The notes beneath the pieces were generated by a model. It made no database searches. It saw only the letters and a list, made by a program, of their open reading frames with translations, and had not been told where the DNA came from. The position numbers and the translations under genes are program-made. A DNA stretch of 64,000 nucleotides from Combretum micranthum (Eukaryota > Streptophyta > Magnoliopsida > Myrtales > Combretaceae). Position 1 is the stretch's first letter. The number at the start of each line of letters is the position of its first letter. Shown here in pieces: positions 46,974 to 57,989 of this stretch. The stretch covers positions 868,001 through 932,000 of the forward strand of contig JAMXBD010000392.1 in assembly GCA_024138025.1 (NCBI GenBank). The letters run 5' to 3'.

Positions 46974-48066
46974 CCGACACCCTATTTTTGCTCCTTTTTT
47001 TAAAAAAGTAAAAAAAATGATGATAAAAAAATTAAAAAAATCATAGAAATTGTAAAAAGCTAGAAATAAAATAAAAATTAAAAAAATATTTAAAAGTACA
47101 AAAAAAAATTATTAGAAATCCTAGCAAATAAGGAAACCCTCCTCTTAGTAAATAAAGTCATGAATAAAAACATTTTAAAAGTATTAAAAAAAGTAAACAA
47201 ATAAATGAAAACAAAATAATAGAAATAGTACAAAAAAATGTGTATATACATATGTGTGTATATATTAGTTTGGGCATTTTTGTAAATTTCGTTGGTCAAT
47301 TTGTAATGTTCCAGGCTGCATTTGAAAATTATTTCGGACCTTGGATCATATCCAATTTCGTTCCATTTTAGTTCCATTTTAGCTAAAATTATATTGGGTC
47401 TGCTCTTTATAGGTTAAATAAATTATGAGTGGGCTGATGAACTAAAATCAAGGCAGCTCAGCTGGTACTGGTTTGACATAGGAAAACAGTGGAACTGGAT
47501 TCGATCCCTCACATTTGCCGGGGTGTTATTTTTTCTACTTGCACGCGCCAGCAGAAGAAGCGCGTCAGGCCAAGACGCGAGCGTGACTACACGCGCGTCA
47601 TCTCCTTCACAGACCCGACGCCATGAAAGCTCGAAGCCGAGCTTTTGAACTTCGAATTAAGCTCATTTCACGCCCGTTTTCACTATAAAACTCTGGGAAT
47701 TCGGATTGATATTCCAGAACCTAGCGGTTTGGATTCCAACGAAACTAATTTTTCGAATTCATGACGGCCTCATGCCTTTTCAAAATCGTAACGGCCATTT
47801 ATGACTAAATGGAACTTCCAACTCTCTACATTCTGGATCATCTATTAATCTCATCTCTTTCTCTCAAGCTCTGAAGGGTCTCTCTCGTCTCTCTCTCTCC
47901 ACCGCGTCTTGCTCTCTCTCTAACATCTCTCTAAACCTCAGCAATGAGCACTCAATAACCACCTTAAACAACCACCTCAACCATTGTCTCAAACGACCTC
48001 CACTTCAATCAACAGGCAATACCACCGCTCGCTGACTAAACCCACGTTACGACAATCGCCATCAAT
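46974..48066 (+). other. unassigned element-like sequence left of Copia 2
   Basis: Starts abruptly with TGCCGACACCCTATTTTTGC at the break in copy D and is rich in A-runs. It includes a possible promoter word (CACTATAAAACTC near 47683) and a CT-rich tract (47875-47935). It may be an LTR or 5' part of an unidentified retroelement interrupted by Copia 2 at 48067, with its continuation at 54818. No second LTR or coding region was found. Confidence 0.35.
47452..47520 (+). repeat. possible tRNA-derived (SINE-like) segment
   Basis: CAGCTCAGCTGG fits the pol III A-box pattern except for the first base, and GGATTCGATCCC, about 45 bases later, fits the B box. The text in between is not tRNA-like. No flanking duplication or A-tail was recognised, so the call is tentative; a decayed tRNA pseudogene is possible. 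Confidence 0.35.
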
Positions 48067-48501
48067 GTTAATTTAAAACAAATACACGATCTCAAACATG
48101 TTCAACAACTCAATGAACATGAAAGAAAAGAAAGGAAAAGCGGAAGCAAGGATCGTGTCGATTACATACCTCCAGCCATTGCCAAATAAAGAAGAAAATG
48201 CTTGAACCGGAATTTTCCTTTTGTTTCTGTCAGGTGCTTTTAAACCCTCACTCACTCAATCCGATTGTGTAATATTATAGGAGAGTAGGCTTAAGGATCT
48301 AAACAGAAGATGCACGTTCCTTTATATAACTCCGTCCATCGCAGAGTTTGTTGAATGTGATAAGGGCGTGTGGATAGTGGGTTGAAGACGTGCTGGAAGA
48401 TGGATCACATTCGGAGATAGATTTCTCGATGAAATAGCTAAGGATCTCAACTAACATCCTCATCCAATAACGTCTTACGAAAAACATGGGAAATTTCAAC
48501 A
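48067..48501 (-). repeat. 3' LTR of Copia 2
   Basis: Plus-strand ends are TGTTAATTTAAAAC and GAAATTTCAACA. Matches 54382-54817 closely (few substitutions, for example GCGGAAGC against GTAGAAGC). Confidence 0.9.
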
Positions 48502-48517
48502 TTCTCCCACTTGATCC
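48502..48517 (-). other. polypurine tract of Copia 2
   Basis: GGATCAAGTGGGAGAA on the minus strand, abutting the 3' LTR. Confidence 0.75.
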
Positions 48518-48784
48518 ATTTAACCCTAGTATCATACGTAACAAGAAACAAAACATATGAATCATGGCGATAGGTCCTCCAATGGTGAGTATTATCTTCC
48601 ATGTATTACAATACACTATGTTTCTCAAGCCCATACAACTTAATGAATAAACCCGATGTTTATTCGAGGTCCAAACTTGATGATATTTCTCAAAATGAAA
48701 AAACAAACGTGTACATAAACCAAATAAGAAAACATCAACTGAACAAGAGTTCCATTAAACATCAAATGTATATACAATGAAAAA

Positions 48785-50333
48785 TTACATCATGGAACTA
48801 AGTCCCATTCTTACTAATTGATCCTTAAAATTCTTTGGTGGCAGGCCTTTAGTTAAAGGATCAACTATCATTAACTTAGTGCTAATATGCTCAATGACCA
48901 CTTTCTTTTCCTTGACACGTTCTTTTATGGCTAAGTATTTGATGTCGATATGCTTACTTCGACTACCACTCTTGTTGTTCTTAGCCATAAATACAGTAGC
49001 TAAGTTATCACAGTACAATCTCAATGGCCTAGAAATAGAATCTACAATTCTAAGCCCAGACATGAAACTCTTCAACCGTACACCAGGTGAGGTAGCCTCA
49101 AAGCAAGATACGAACTCGGCTTCCATAATGGAAGTAGCAGTCAAGGTTTGCTTCGCACTCCTCCAAGACACAGCTCCACTGGCAAGCATGAAAATATAAC
49201 CAGATGTTGATTTACGTGAATCAACACAGCCAACAAAGTCTGCATCGAAGTATCCAACAACCTCCAAATTGTCAATTCGTCTATACATAAGCATGTAATC
49301 CTTTGTCCCTCGAAGGTATCTCATCACCTTCTTTGTAGCTTTCCAGTGGTCAACACCTGGGTTACTTTGATATCTCCCTAGAATCCCAACAACAAATGCA
49401 ATGTCAGGTCTAGTACAGACCTGAGCATACATTAGGCTTCCAACGGCTGAAGCATATGGGATGTTTTTCATCTGTTCCCGCTCGAGCTCATTTTTGAGAC
49501 ATTGGATTAGGCTAAATCTATCACCCTTCACAATGGGTGCTACACTCGGTGAACAATCCTTCATCTGAAATCTCTCTAAAACTTTGTTGATATAGGTTTC
49601 TTGAGACAAACCTAAAATGCCTCGAGATCTTTCCCTATGGATCTTAATGCCAATAACATAAGATTCTTCACCCATATCCTTCATATCAAAGTTTTTCGAG
49701 AGGAATTGTTTCACTTCATAGAGCAAACCCCTATCATTGGTTGCAAGCAAAATATCATCCACATATAACATAAGAAAACAAATCTTGCTCCTACTGACCT
49801 TCTGGTATATGCATTGATCCATGACGTTCCCTTCGAAACCAAATGAAGTGATAACGTCATGAAATTTCAAATACCATTGACGGGAAGCTTGTTTTAATCC
49901 ATATATGGATTTATTAAGCTTACATACCAAGTGCTCACCATCACTAGAGGAGAATCCTTCAGGTTGTTTCATATAAACCTCTTCCTCTAGATCACCATTT
50001 AGGAAGGCCGTTTTCACATCCATTTGATGCAAATCTAAATCAAAATGAGCAACCAATGCCATGATCACTCGAAGAGAATCCTTCTTAGATACAGGAGAGA
50101 AAAGTCTCTGTGTAGTCGATCCCTTCCCTTTGAGTGAATCCTTTAGCCACGAGTCTTGCCTTATGTCTTTCAATGTTGCCTTGTGAGTCTTTCTTTGTTT
50201 TAAAGATCCATTTACATCCAATGGCTTTTACACCATTAGGCAACTTGACAAGATCCCAGACTCCGTTAGACGCCATCGAATCCATCTCATCTTTCATGGC
50301 ATTGTACCACAAGTTTGAAACCTCATAACTCAT
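48785..50333 (-). pseudogene. Copia 2 reverse transcriptase and RNase H
   Basis: The RT start lies in frame 50333-50085 ([40 protein letters not shown]). It shifts near 50090 into the frame that runs to 48785, which has LHQMDVKTAFLNGDLEEEVY, SIYGLKQASRQWYLKFHDVI and the catalytic LMLYVDDILLATND. RNase H follows with GYFDADFVGCVDSRKSTSGY, ATSIMEAEFVSCFEATSPG and LYCDNLATVFMAKNNKSGSR, ending LTKGLPPKNFKDQLVRMGL. The later part is intact for about 430 residues; only the start is shifted. Confidence 0.9.
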
Positions 50334-50336
50334 GGC

Positions 50337-51600
50337 CTATGAAAACGTTTTAGGATCATTTTCGGCTCCAATATTGTAGTTAGACTCTTGTAGATACACA
50401 ACATAGTCATTGGGAATTGCCGATTTCCTTACTCTAGTAGATCTTCTTAATGCTGCATCAACATTCTCTTGAGGAGCAGGATCATGTTGTTCAGCAGGCT
50501 GTTTAACAGCTTCAAGGATCTGTTGAACTTCAGCATTTACAGGATCAGGATCAATAGCTTGTGGTACTTCTAGAACTGGTTGTTCAACACGTGTTTGTAC
50601 TTGAGGCATGTTGTTAACAATAATGATCAGTCCATTACTTGAAGTGTCATATTGAGCATCTGAATGATATTTCTCAGGAACAATGCCCAGGGATCGATCG
50701 CTCCCACTTATCAAGTCATTTTCAAGAAATTTTGCATTCCTTGATTCCACAAACCTAATGCTATGAGATGGACAATAAAATCTACATCCCTTAGACCTTT
50801 CGGCATATCCAACAAAATATCCACTTATGGTCCTTGGGTCCAACTTCTTTTCTTGTGGATTGTAGATTCTTACTTCAGACGGACATCCCTAGACGCATAC
50901 ATGTCACAAACTTGGTTTCCAACCTTTGAATAACTTAAAAGGTGTCTTTGGAACAGCCTTGGTTGGAACTCGATTCAATATGTACACAGCCATCTTAAGA
51001 GCTTAAGTCCACAAGGACTCAGGAAGTTTAGAGCTACCGAGCATGCTTCTCACCATGTCCAATAATGTTTGGTTTCTCCTTTTAGCTACTCCATTTTGGT
51101 CCGGAGAACCAGGCAAACTGTATTGGGAAACAATCTCATTCTCTTGAAGAAACCTCACAAATGGACCAGATGCTTGTCCAGTTTTAGTGTATCTACCATA
51201 GTAGTCTCCACCTCTATCCGATCTCACGATCTTAATTTGTTTGCCGCATTGTTTCTCTACTTCTGCTTTAAACACCTTAAAAGCATCTAATGCTCATTCT
51301 TACTATTAAGCAAGTAGAGATACATGTATCGCGAGTAATCATCTATGAAAGAGATGAAGTACTTATCACAGTATGCATCCATGTATGGACTACAAATGTC
51401 CGTATGTATGATTTCCAATAATTCTGAGCTTCTCTTGGCACCTTTTTTCGACTTGTTGGTCTGCTTGCCCTTAATGCAGTCTATACAAGTCTCAAAGTCA
51501 GTAAAGTCTAGAGTACTAAGTACCCATCATTTACCAGCCTTTTAATTCTATCAATGGAGATGTCCTAATCTCCGATGCCACAACATAGAAGACTCTTCAT
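50337..51600 (-). pseudogene. Copia 2 integrase
   Basis: Reads MWHRRLGHLHIDRIKRLV near 51570 (zinc region), then KIVRSDRGGDYYGRYTKTGQ and VSQYSLPGSPDQNGVAKRRN in frame 51275-51003, and a C-terminal frame 50843-50337 (TISGYFVGYAERSKGCRFYC, then the linker with RRSTRVRKSAIPNDYVVYLQ). Stops near 51000 and frame changes between 51280 and 51600 break it. Confidence 0.8.
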
Positions 51601-52479
51601 TCATAACACATCGTTTTGTACCAACGTTTTATGAACGTGCATAGTGGTATGGTTGTCATCGTTTTGCAAATTAAGGAGAAAAAGACCATCAAACAAAGTA
51701 CCATATCCAATAACACCAGATTTATAAAATAAGTTAAACCCGAAGTCTGAAAAGCTAAATGAATAACCAACTGATGCAAGTCTGGAAACTGAAATCAAAT
51801 TCCTAGAAAAACTAGGAATATAAAAGGTCTTTTCTAAATTTAAAATGAAACAACTACTTAAAACCAATCTACACGTGCCAATGGCCTCCACATGCGAGGG
51901 CATCTTGTTGCCTGAATAGATACTACGCTCACTTCCCACTGGCTTCTGCAGGTCTACTAAATCCTGCAAAGAATTGGTCACATGGATTGTAGAACTAGAA
52001 TCAATCCACCATGTGTTATGATTAACATCAATCGTATTGGATTCATAACAAACAAGTGAAAGTTGAGTACTTTTCTTATCAAGCCACTGCATGAACTTGG
52101 AGCATTGTTTCTTCATGTGTCCCTTCTTTTTATAGAAAAAACACACAGCCTCCTTTTTTATGTTCTTTACAGGAGGGATTTTCCCTTTCTCTTTATCTTT
52201 GGCTTGATCCTTCTTCTTGCTCTTTCCATGAGTAGTAAAGTTCATCCTTTCCTTTTCCTTTTCCTCCATAAGCAGTCTGCCCTCTTCTTGAACACACATG
52301 GTCAACAACTCATTGATTGACCATTTATCCTTATGTGTGTTGTAAGATATCTTAAATGGGCCATACTGCTGAGGTAAAGTGCAAAGAATGTAGTGAACTA
52401 GGAAGGATTCTGACAACTCAACTTCCAATGCCTTTAATTGAGCCGCAATGTCCCTCATGCGCATGATATGATCACGCAA
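51601..52479 (-). pseudogene. Copia 2 GAG C-terminus, zinc knuckle and protease
   Basis: A 292-codon frame. The GAG part includes VHYILCTLPQQYGPFKISYN; the zinc knuckle reads CFFYKKKGHMKKQC, where the second cysteine is replaced by tyrosine. The protease reads WWIDSSSTIHVTN, where the expected D-S/T-G-A lacks glycine. It continues with EKTFYIPSFSRNLISVSRLA. Two key sites are therefore degenerate in an open frame. Confidence 0.85.
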
Positions 52480-52883
52480 ACCCTTAATGCCGTGAGCCTC
52501 AAAGTTGAAAGCTCTATAATTAGGGTACTAGCCATTGCTTTGTCTGAAGTGGTGAATTGCTCAGTAATGGCCTTCAGCAAATCTTGGACCCTTTGATATT
52601 GCTCGACAGAGCCCCTTATACCAGTAGAAATTTTAGTCTTTATGAACATAACTGATAAGCGATTAGATTGCTCCCATTTTTCATAAAGACTTATTGCATC
52701 TGGAGTGTTGATTTCAGTTATAGCAGGGGGTTCTTCCTTCCTTATGGCATAATCAATGTCCATCCATCCTAAATGAAGGAGAACTCTCTCCTTCCACACT
52801 TTATAGTTGTCCCCTTTGAGCTCGGGAACATCACATTTCATATCAGAGAAATTACCAGTTGAAAACTGCATTAAATCAAACAT
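52455..52883 (-). pseudogene. Copia 2 GAG N-terminus
   Basis: Starts at ATG 52883 (MFDLMQFSTGNFSDMKCDVP). LKGDNYKVWKERVLLHLGWM and EKWEQSNRLSVMFIKTKIS identify a Copia GAG. It shifts near 52500 into the next frame (52479-51601), overlapping it by 25 bases. The upstream 52884-54367 leader is non-coding. Confidence 0.85.
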
Positions 52884-54367
52884 TCATGCTCATGTTACAA
52901 AATTTGAGGCTAACAAATTATATGACATGTTCTACCAATGTAAAATCATGAGAAATATGAATCTAGTGACAAAACTTGCCTGTGGGCTAAAGTTCTAATT
53001 CAATTAGATTCATTCTTAAATTTATGATAAAACTATCAAATTATGTTCCTTTTCCTAATCCTGTGGGTAATTAGAAAATATAATTTGATATTTTATCCTA
53101 ATTAATCATACATAATATAACATAAATTCCTGTAAGATAAGATCTATTATATTGCATATAAGTAATTACAACTAATGTTTAATTTCCATTATGATCTTAA
53201 ATCATCCTTAATATACAATTTTAATTAATTAAAGATGTTGTGGCTACTCTCTAATTAATCGAAATTATATAGATCACTTAAACATTAACTAAATTCTTAG
53301 GCTCAATTATTGCATAAACCATAAGCAATATCATATGAATTCAATTCTGACATACTTATATCATTTAATCAACATTTCATGTACAATTGATAACTACAAA
53401 TTATACACATAAACAAATAAATAATATAAGCATCTAACATTAAATTCATAGAGAGCCAATAAGAATTTATTACCTTAATAAGCAATACAAACTAATTTTA
53501 ATGTGTTAAATTATTTACTAAATGTTATAATCATAAATGATAATAAATTATTTAGATACATTAATCAACATCAGCTCGGTGGATAAAGGGTAATGGGAAA
53601 ATTGAAGGTCGTGGATTCAAGACTAACCTAACACATAGCCATTATATTTTAACCACCGTGGAATGTATATGTACATTACATCCTTGCATTCAACTAACAA
53701 GAAGGCCCCACAGATTACATTCACTCATTATTATTAAACAGATAAAATTATCTTATTTAAATCCTACATATCACCGAAACAGCCTTGGGATGTTACTTAA
53801 AAACATGCACTCTGACATAAATTTGACGTTTCATAATGCACATGGGAACAGAAGACTGTAAATTGTCCAAAAGGCTACCTTTTATTAAATAATTAAAATA
53901 ATTTAATTTAAATCAACATTTCACTGAAGGCTGAAGCACCCCTGACATGTAAACTTATAATATACGCATACTGACATATAAAATTGACTTTTCATTATGC
54001 CTAGGAACATGAAGTCTGTATCTTTTCAAAAGGGGCGTACTTTTATTAAACAATTAAAGCACATCCATTATGACACGTTAATTTAAAAACACACACACAC
54101 ACACACATATTTGTGTATGTATCGTCTTCAATCTCCAGACGAGTCAGTTTGACCCGTTTAAGAAAATTTTTTTTTATTCGAAACATATATAAAGCGTATA
54201 CATACACATATTGTCTTCAACCTCATGATCGTTTCAGATTTGTCCCTTTTTTACACACCCAAACAGTATCAAAAGGCTCCAGAAAAATTAAAACCATCAT
54301 TGAGCAAACAAACCAAAACCAAAATTCCACATAACTCAACAGAGCAAGGCAGAGGCATTAACACGAA
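52884..54367 (-). other. long untranslated leader of Copia 2
   Basis: About 1.5 kb between the primer site and GAG start, AT-rich and without coding potential. It includes a possible SINE-like segment at 53562-53632 and a CA microsatellite at 54090-54107. A leader this long is unusual for plant Copia elements and may contain inserted sequence. Confidence 0.5.
53562..53632 (+). repeat. possible SINE-like segment in the Copia 2 leader
   Basis: CAGCTCGGTGGA, then about 35 bases later GTGGATTCAAGACT, resembles diverged A and B boxes. Its orientation is opposite to the Copia element. No target duplication or tail was seen. Confidence 0.25.
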
Positions 54368-54379
54368 GCTCTGATACCA
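54368..54379 (-). other. primer-binding site of Copia 2
   Basis: TGGTATCAGAGC on the minus strand, two bases inside the 5' LTR; an exact match to the usual initiator-Met tRNA site of Copia elements. Confidence 0.9.
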
Positions 54380-54381
54380 AA

Positions 54382-54817
54382 TGTTCATTTAAAACAAATA
54401 CACGATCTCAAACATGTTCAACAACTCAATGAACATGAAAGAAAAGAAAGGAAAAGTAGAAGCAAGGATCATGTCGATTACATACCTCCAACCATTGCCA
54501 AATAAAAAAGAAAATGCTTGAACCGGAATTTTCCTTTTGTTTTTGTCAGGTGCTTCTAAAACCTCACTCACTCAATCCGATGGTGTAATTTTGTAGGAGA
54601 GTAGGCTTAGGGACCTAAACAGAAGATGCACGTTCCTTTATATAACTCCATCCATCACAGAGTTTGTTGAACGTGATAAGGGCGTGTGGATAGTGGGTTG
54701 AAGATGTCCTTGAAAATGGATCACATTCGGAGATAGATTTCCGAATGAAATAGCTAAGGATCTCAACTGACATCCTCATCCAATAACGTCTTATGAAAAA
54801 CACGGAAAATTTCAACA
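54382..54817 (-). repeat. 5' LTR of Copia 2
   Basis: Plus-strand ends are TGTTCATTTAAAAC and AAAATTTCAACA; it pairs with 48067-48501. Confidence 0.9.
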
Positions 54818-55868
54818 ATGCCACCATTTTAAACAACCCAGAACATCAATCAAAATCAAACACAATCAACAACTCAAAATCCGACCAACACGCAAATCGA
54901 TGACCACCCTCGATGACTCAACTTCCCCATGCTGACAATCACACTCACAAACTTACGATGGCCACCACTGATAATGAAATTAAGACCAAACACCACAAAT
55001 CTAAAATGTCAACCAAAATCTAAAACCAAGACTCCGAACAGAACCAGAAACATACATGAACTCAAAAATGGAGACCCCACATTTGAAAATCTAGGACAAA
55101 CCAACGCCTCGAACTCCGATGAACATCGCTCGACACCTCCCATCATAAATTTAACCCCAATGTCAAATTCATGCAATCTAAAACCCCTTCACCATCTTAA
55201 GCCGATTAGAAAAAGAGAGAGAAGACCCAACCCATTTTTGCTCTCGCCGCGTGACCCAATTCAAGCCGAGAGGTCAGCTCAATGTCCAAGCCGTGTATAA
55301 CGACACTTCTTTTACTATCCCTTTCATTTATCTGGTAATCTATTTTAGTTTACTTGTTTATTCATTTATTGATTATATTATATTGTATAGCATCCCTCGT
55401 AATTGTACATGTAACATACGGATATAGGATATATACTTTAGACTATATGATAAACATATTATAGATATAAGTATATGTTATGTATAGTTTCTCCGGTTTG
55501 TTAAATTCTTTTGCTATAACTTTCTTTATGATATGTCTTCAGTGGTAGGATTATCGATTTTTTTTTTTTTTTTTTTTTTGGCTATCTGATGTGTATATTA
55601 AATTCAACTTGATAAAATTTGTAAAACAAATATGATAGTGGTTTTATTTTATTTTTTTTAAAGATATGAATTTGTAAATATTTTTCCATTTCATAACATA
55701 AATTTAAGATTAATTTTTTTTATACATGTGTAAGTATGTATATATGGATATCATCATGTTATGCACCATAGGAAGATTTGATTTTATTCTTGGAATAGAG
55801 ATTATAAATAAGGAAAGCTTCAGATATAAGGTTTTTAGTTAATTTTATTGAAAATTTGTCATGATACG
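54818..55868 (+). other. unassigned sequence right of Copia 2
   Basis: Presumably continues the sequence at 46974-48066 (the join would read GCCATCAATGCCACCA). The first 500 bp are C/A-rich with a 123-codon frame of low complexity (54929-55300) that resembles no known protein; after 55320 it is AT-rich with a T-run at 55559-55579. Confidence 0.35.
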
Positions 55869-57186
55869 TGAAATGACCAAAATATATATATATATTAGAA
55901 ATTGTGTTTAGATAGATTTGAATAAGTTAAAGGATTTATAGGATATAATTAGACAAGTTGACACAACTAGCTTAATAATTAACAAAGTCGAATTTAAGAT
56001 TTGAAATCTAAATTCTCTAAACAAGTCATTGAAATATTTAGAGGATTTCTAAACCCTTAATTATTAGCCAAAACTCTAATTCCTAAATCTTCACAAAATT
56101 TGAGTTCATTTGCTTGAATAAAAATATCAATTCTTAAACCCAAACTCAAATTAAATATCTTTAATCTAAAATAAATTCATAAATTAAGTTATTATTTTAA
56201 GTTCTTAATTTCTAACCTAATGGTTCCGAAATCATTCCCAAAGTATTTCTAGAACTATAGATATTGATCTAATAGTTCTAAATCTAATACCTTATTTTAA
56301 AAACCTTTATATTTATCCTTTTCCTTTATTTTTTTTCATTTCCCTCCCTGCCTCTTTATTTTTTTTTCTTTTCCCTTTCAAAATTCGTTTCTCTCTCTCT
56401 CTCTCTCCTCCCTTTCTTTCTCTTTCTTCTTTTCTCTCTTCAATCCCTCAAATTCATCTCCCCAAATCTCAATTTCAAAAGGAATAAGAGAGAAATTCAA
56501 GTGGAAAAGCTTCAACAACATGAAGAAGAAGGAATTGCATGAGTAGGCTTAAAGCTAAGTTTTCTATCTTGAATTATCTTTGTTTTAATTGTTATTTACA
56601 AGCTTATAATTGGTATATAGATAATAGATATGGGTTCAAACTGCTGTTTTTATATGGAATTGTTGGTTAATTATATGTTAGAGGTTGGATTGTGAAGAAG
56701 GAAGGTGAATAGTAGTTTAGGGTTTGAAGAATTGGGTTGTTTAATGTGTTGATTGAAGTGTTTAATGCGATATTTGTAAAGAGCATACATGTTTGATGAT
56801 GTTGGACTCATATATCAAGTGATAAGAAGCTTAGTAGCTGATTTGAAGAAGTTTTGATAAAAGTAAAGTGTGAAAAACTATATTTTTGCAAAGCTGTTTT
56901 GTCGTCAACGCTGCCTCCTGGAATTTCAACGCTGCCGGCGTAGAGCCTGTGTTGAAGTGATCATAAGGCATTTTCTTAATGCTACTTACAACGCTGCCGA
57001 TGTTGACCCTCTACGCTGCCGGCGTTGAGATTTACAACACCAATGTAGAAGTGTCGGTGTTTGTTTTACACTGTTACTCTATTTTGCATCTTGATCGTAT
57101 TTTGGCCATAACTTTTTCATATGACCTCTGATTGAGGTGATTTAAGTTGCTATAGAAAGATTAGAAAGAGATCTATAATTTTTGTG
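55869..57186 (+). mobile_element. truncated Gypsy LTR-like segment
   Basis: Begins TGAAATGACCAAAATATA, like the TGAAATAGCC start of the 10156 solo LTR. It has the same general build: an AT-rich start, a CT-rich tract (56390-56440 here, CTTT there), then an island of GCCGGCGT words (56910-57060). It is cut at 57187 by a CACTA terminus. The relation is by pattern; a real alignment is needed. Confidence 0.5.
56910..57060. repeat. ACGCTGCC-word cluster
   Basis: ACGCTGCCGGCGT-type words occur four to five times (for example ACGCTGCCGGCGTAGAG and ACGCTGCCGATGTTGA). They parallel the GC-rich island of the solo LTR at 11060-11465. Confidence 0.6.
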
Positions 57187-57240
57187 CACTACAGGAATTT
57201 TGATATTGGGCGACGTTTGCAAATATTGCAAACGTCGCCC
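57187..57240 (+). mobile_element. CACTA transposon terminus (left end) with perfect palindrome
   Basis: CACTACAGGAATTTTGATAT begins the terminus. At 57208-57240 a perfect palindrome, GGGCGACGTTTGCAA, ATA, TTGCAAACGTCGCCC, forms a 15-bp stem with a 3-base loop. The opposite-facing terminus at 3769 has the same TIR and a decayed form of this repeat. The right end is not in the window, so how far the element extends is unknown. Confidence 0.75.
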
Positions 57241-57980
57241 ATCTTTTATAATTTAAGCTTATCAATTAAAGCACACTATTAGTCACGTTTATGGAACATT
57301 CATTTAATTTGCAACTCTTTCTTTACATTAACCGTGGCTAATTTATCATTTAACAATTTCCCACCAAAAAAAAAAATTTTGCGAAATGATATTTCCTGCG
57401 TCTTCACAAGCAGTGGACCCGAAAAAAAAAAATAAAGAAAACAAAAGAAAAGAAATCCCTAGAACTGAAATTCCCTTTGAACATTTCTGCAATCTAACAC
57501 CCTCACGACTCATTTATGCTCTCTGCCTCCCACGCTACTAGAAGCTTCGACGAATCTCCACCATGATGCAGCCACCTCCGATAGAGTTCTTCATCCCACT
57601 AGAGTAAGCTCTCCATTCCACCTCCAACCGACCAGTGCTCCGACGTACGTATTCCTTCACGGGCAGTTGAGCGGAGAAGACTCCTTCGTATTCTTCAACG
57701 ACATAGATCTTTCATCAGTACAAGGTAATAATCTAGGTTGGATCGTACATTTTTGAACTTTTATTTAGTTGCTCCTACAAATATAATTATTCTTCGCATG
57801 CAGAGACCATTCTTTGATTAGGGTTATGACTTTGCTGTACGATTTGGGATTTTGTTAATGTCTTAGTAATTTATGTTGACCCACTGTCATTTTCGTGCTT
57901 CTTAACAAAAAAAAAAAAAAAAAAAAAACAAAAATTTTGGTCATGATGTACAAAGTTTTATCATTCTTTCTATCTACTAG
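57241..57980 (+). other. possible leader and first exon of a transposon or captured gene
   Basis: A C-rich, leader-like segment (57480-57720) contains ATGATGCAGCCACC, and one frame ends with GEDSFVFFNDIDLSSVQ followed by a donor-like CAAGGTAATA (about 57721). That could be the first exon of the CACTA element's gene or of a captured host gene. No family recognised. Confidence 0.25.
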
Positions 57981-57989
57981 GATCCATTC

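Larger units (their letters stand above)
48067..54817 (-). mobile_element. Copia-type retrotransposon 2
   Basis: LTRs 48067-48501 and 54382-54817 (about 435 bp) have TG...CA ends. It has a canonical initiator-Met primer site (54368-54379), a polypurine tract (48502-48517) and GAG, protease, integrase, RT and RNase H in minus-strand order. The five bases outside each end differ (ATCAA against ATGCC), although CAATG overlaps both ends (48064-48068 and 54816-54820). The coding region has frameshifts, so it is not active as it stands. Confidence 0.9.

Noticed and set aside
54929..55300. 123-codon plus-strand frame
   Set aside because: Low-complexity Pro/Thr/Asn/Lys composition explained by a C/A-rich tract; no motif, no clear context, and it starts right after a retrotransposon LTR.
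57907..57929. Poly-A run as the tail of the LINE relic
   Set aside because: The relic reads on the minus strand, so its tail should appear as poly-T on the plus strand; the run is on the wrong strand.
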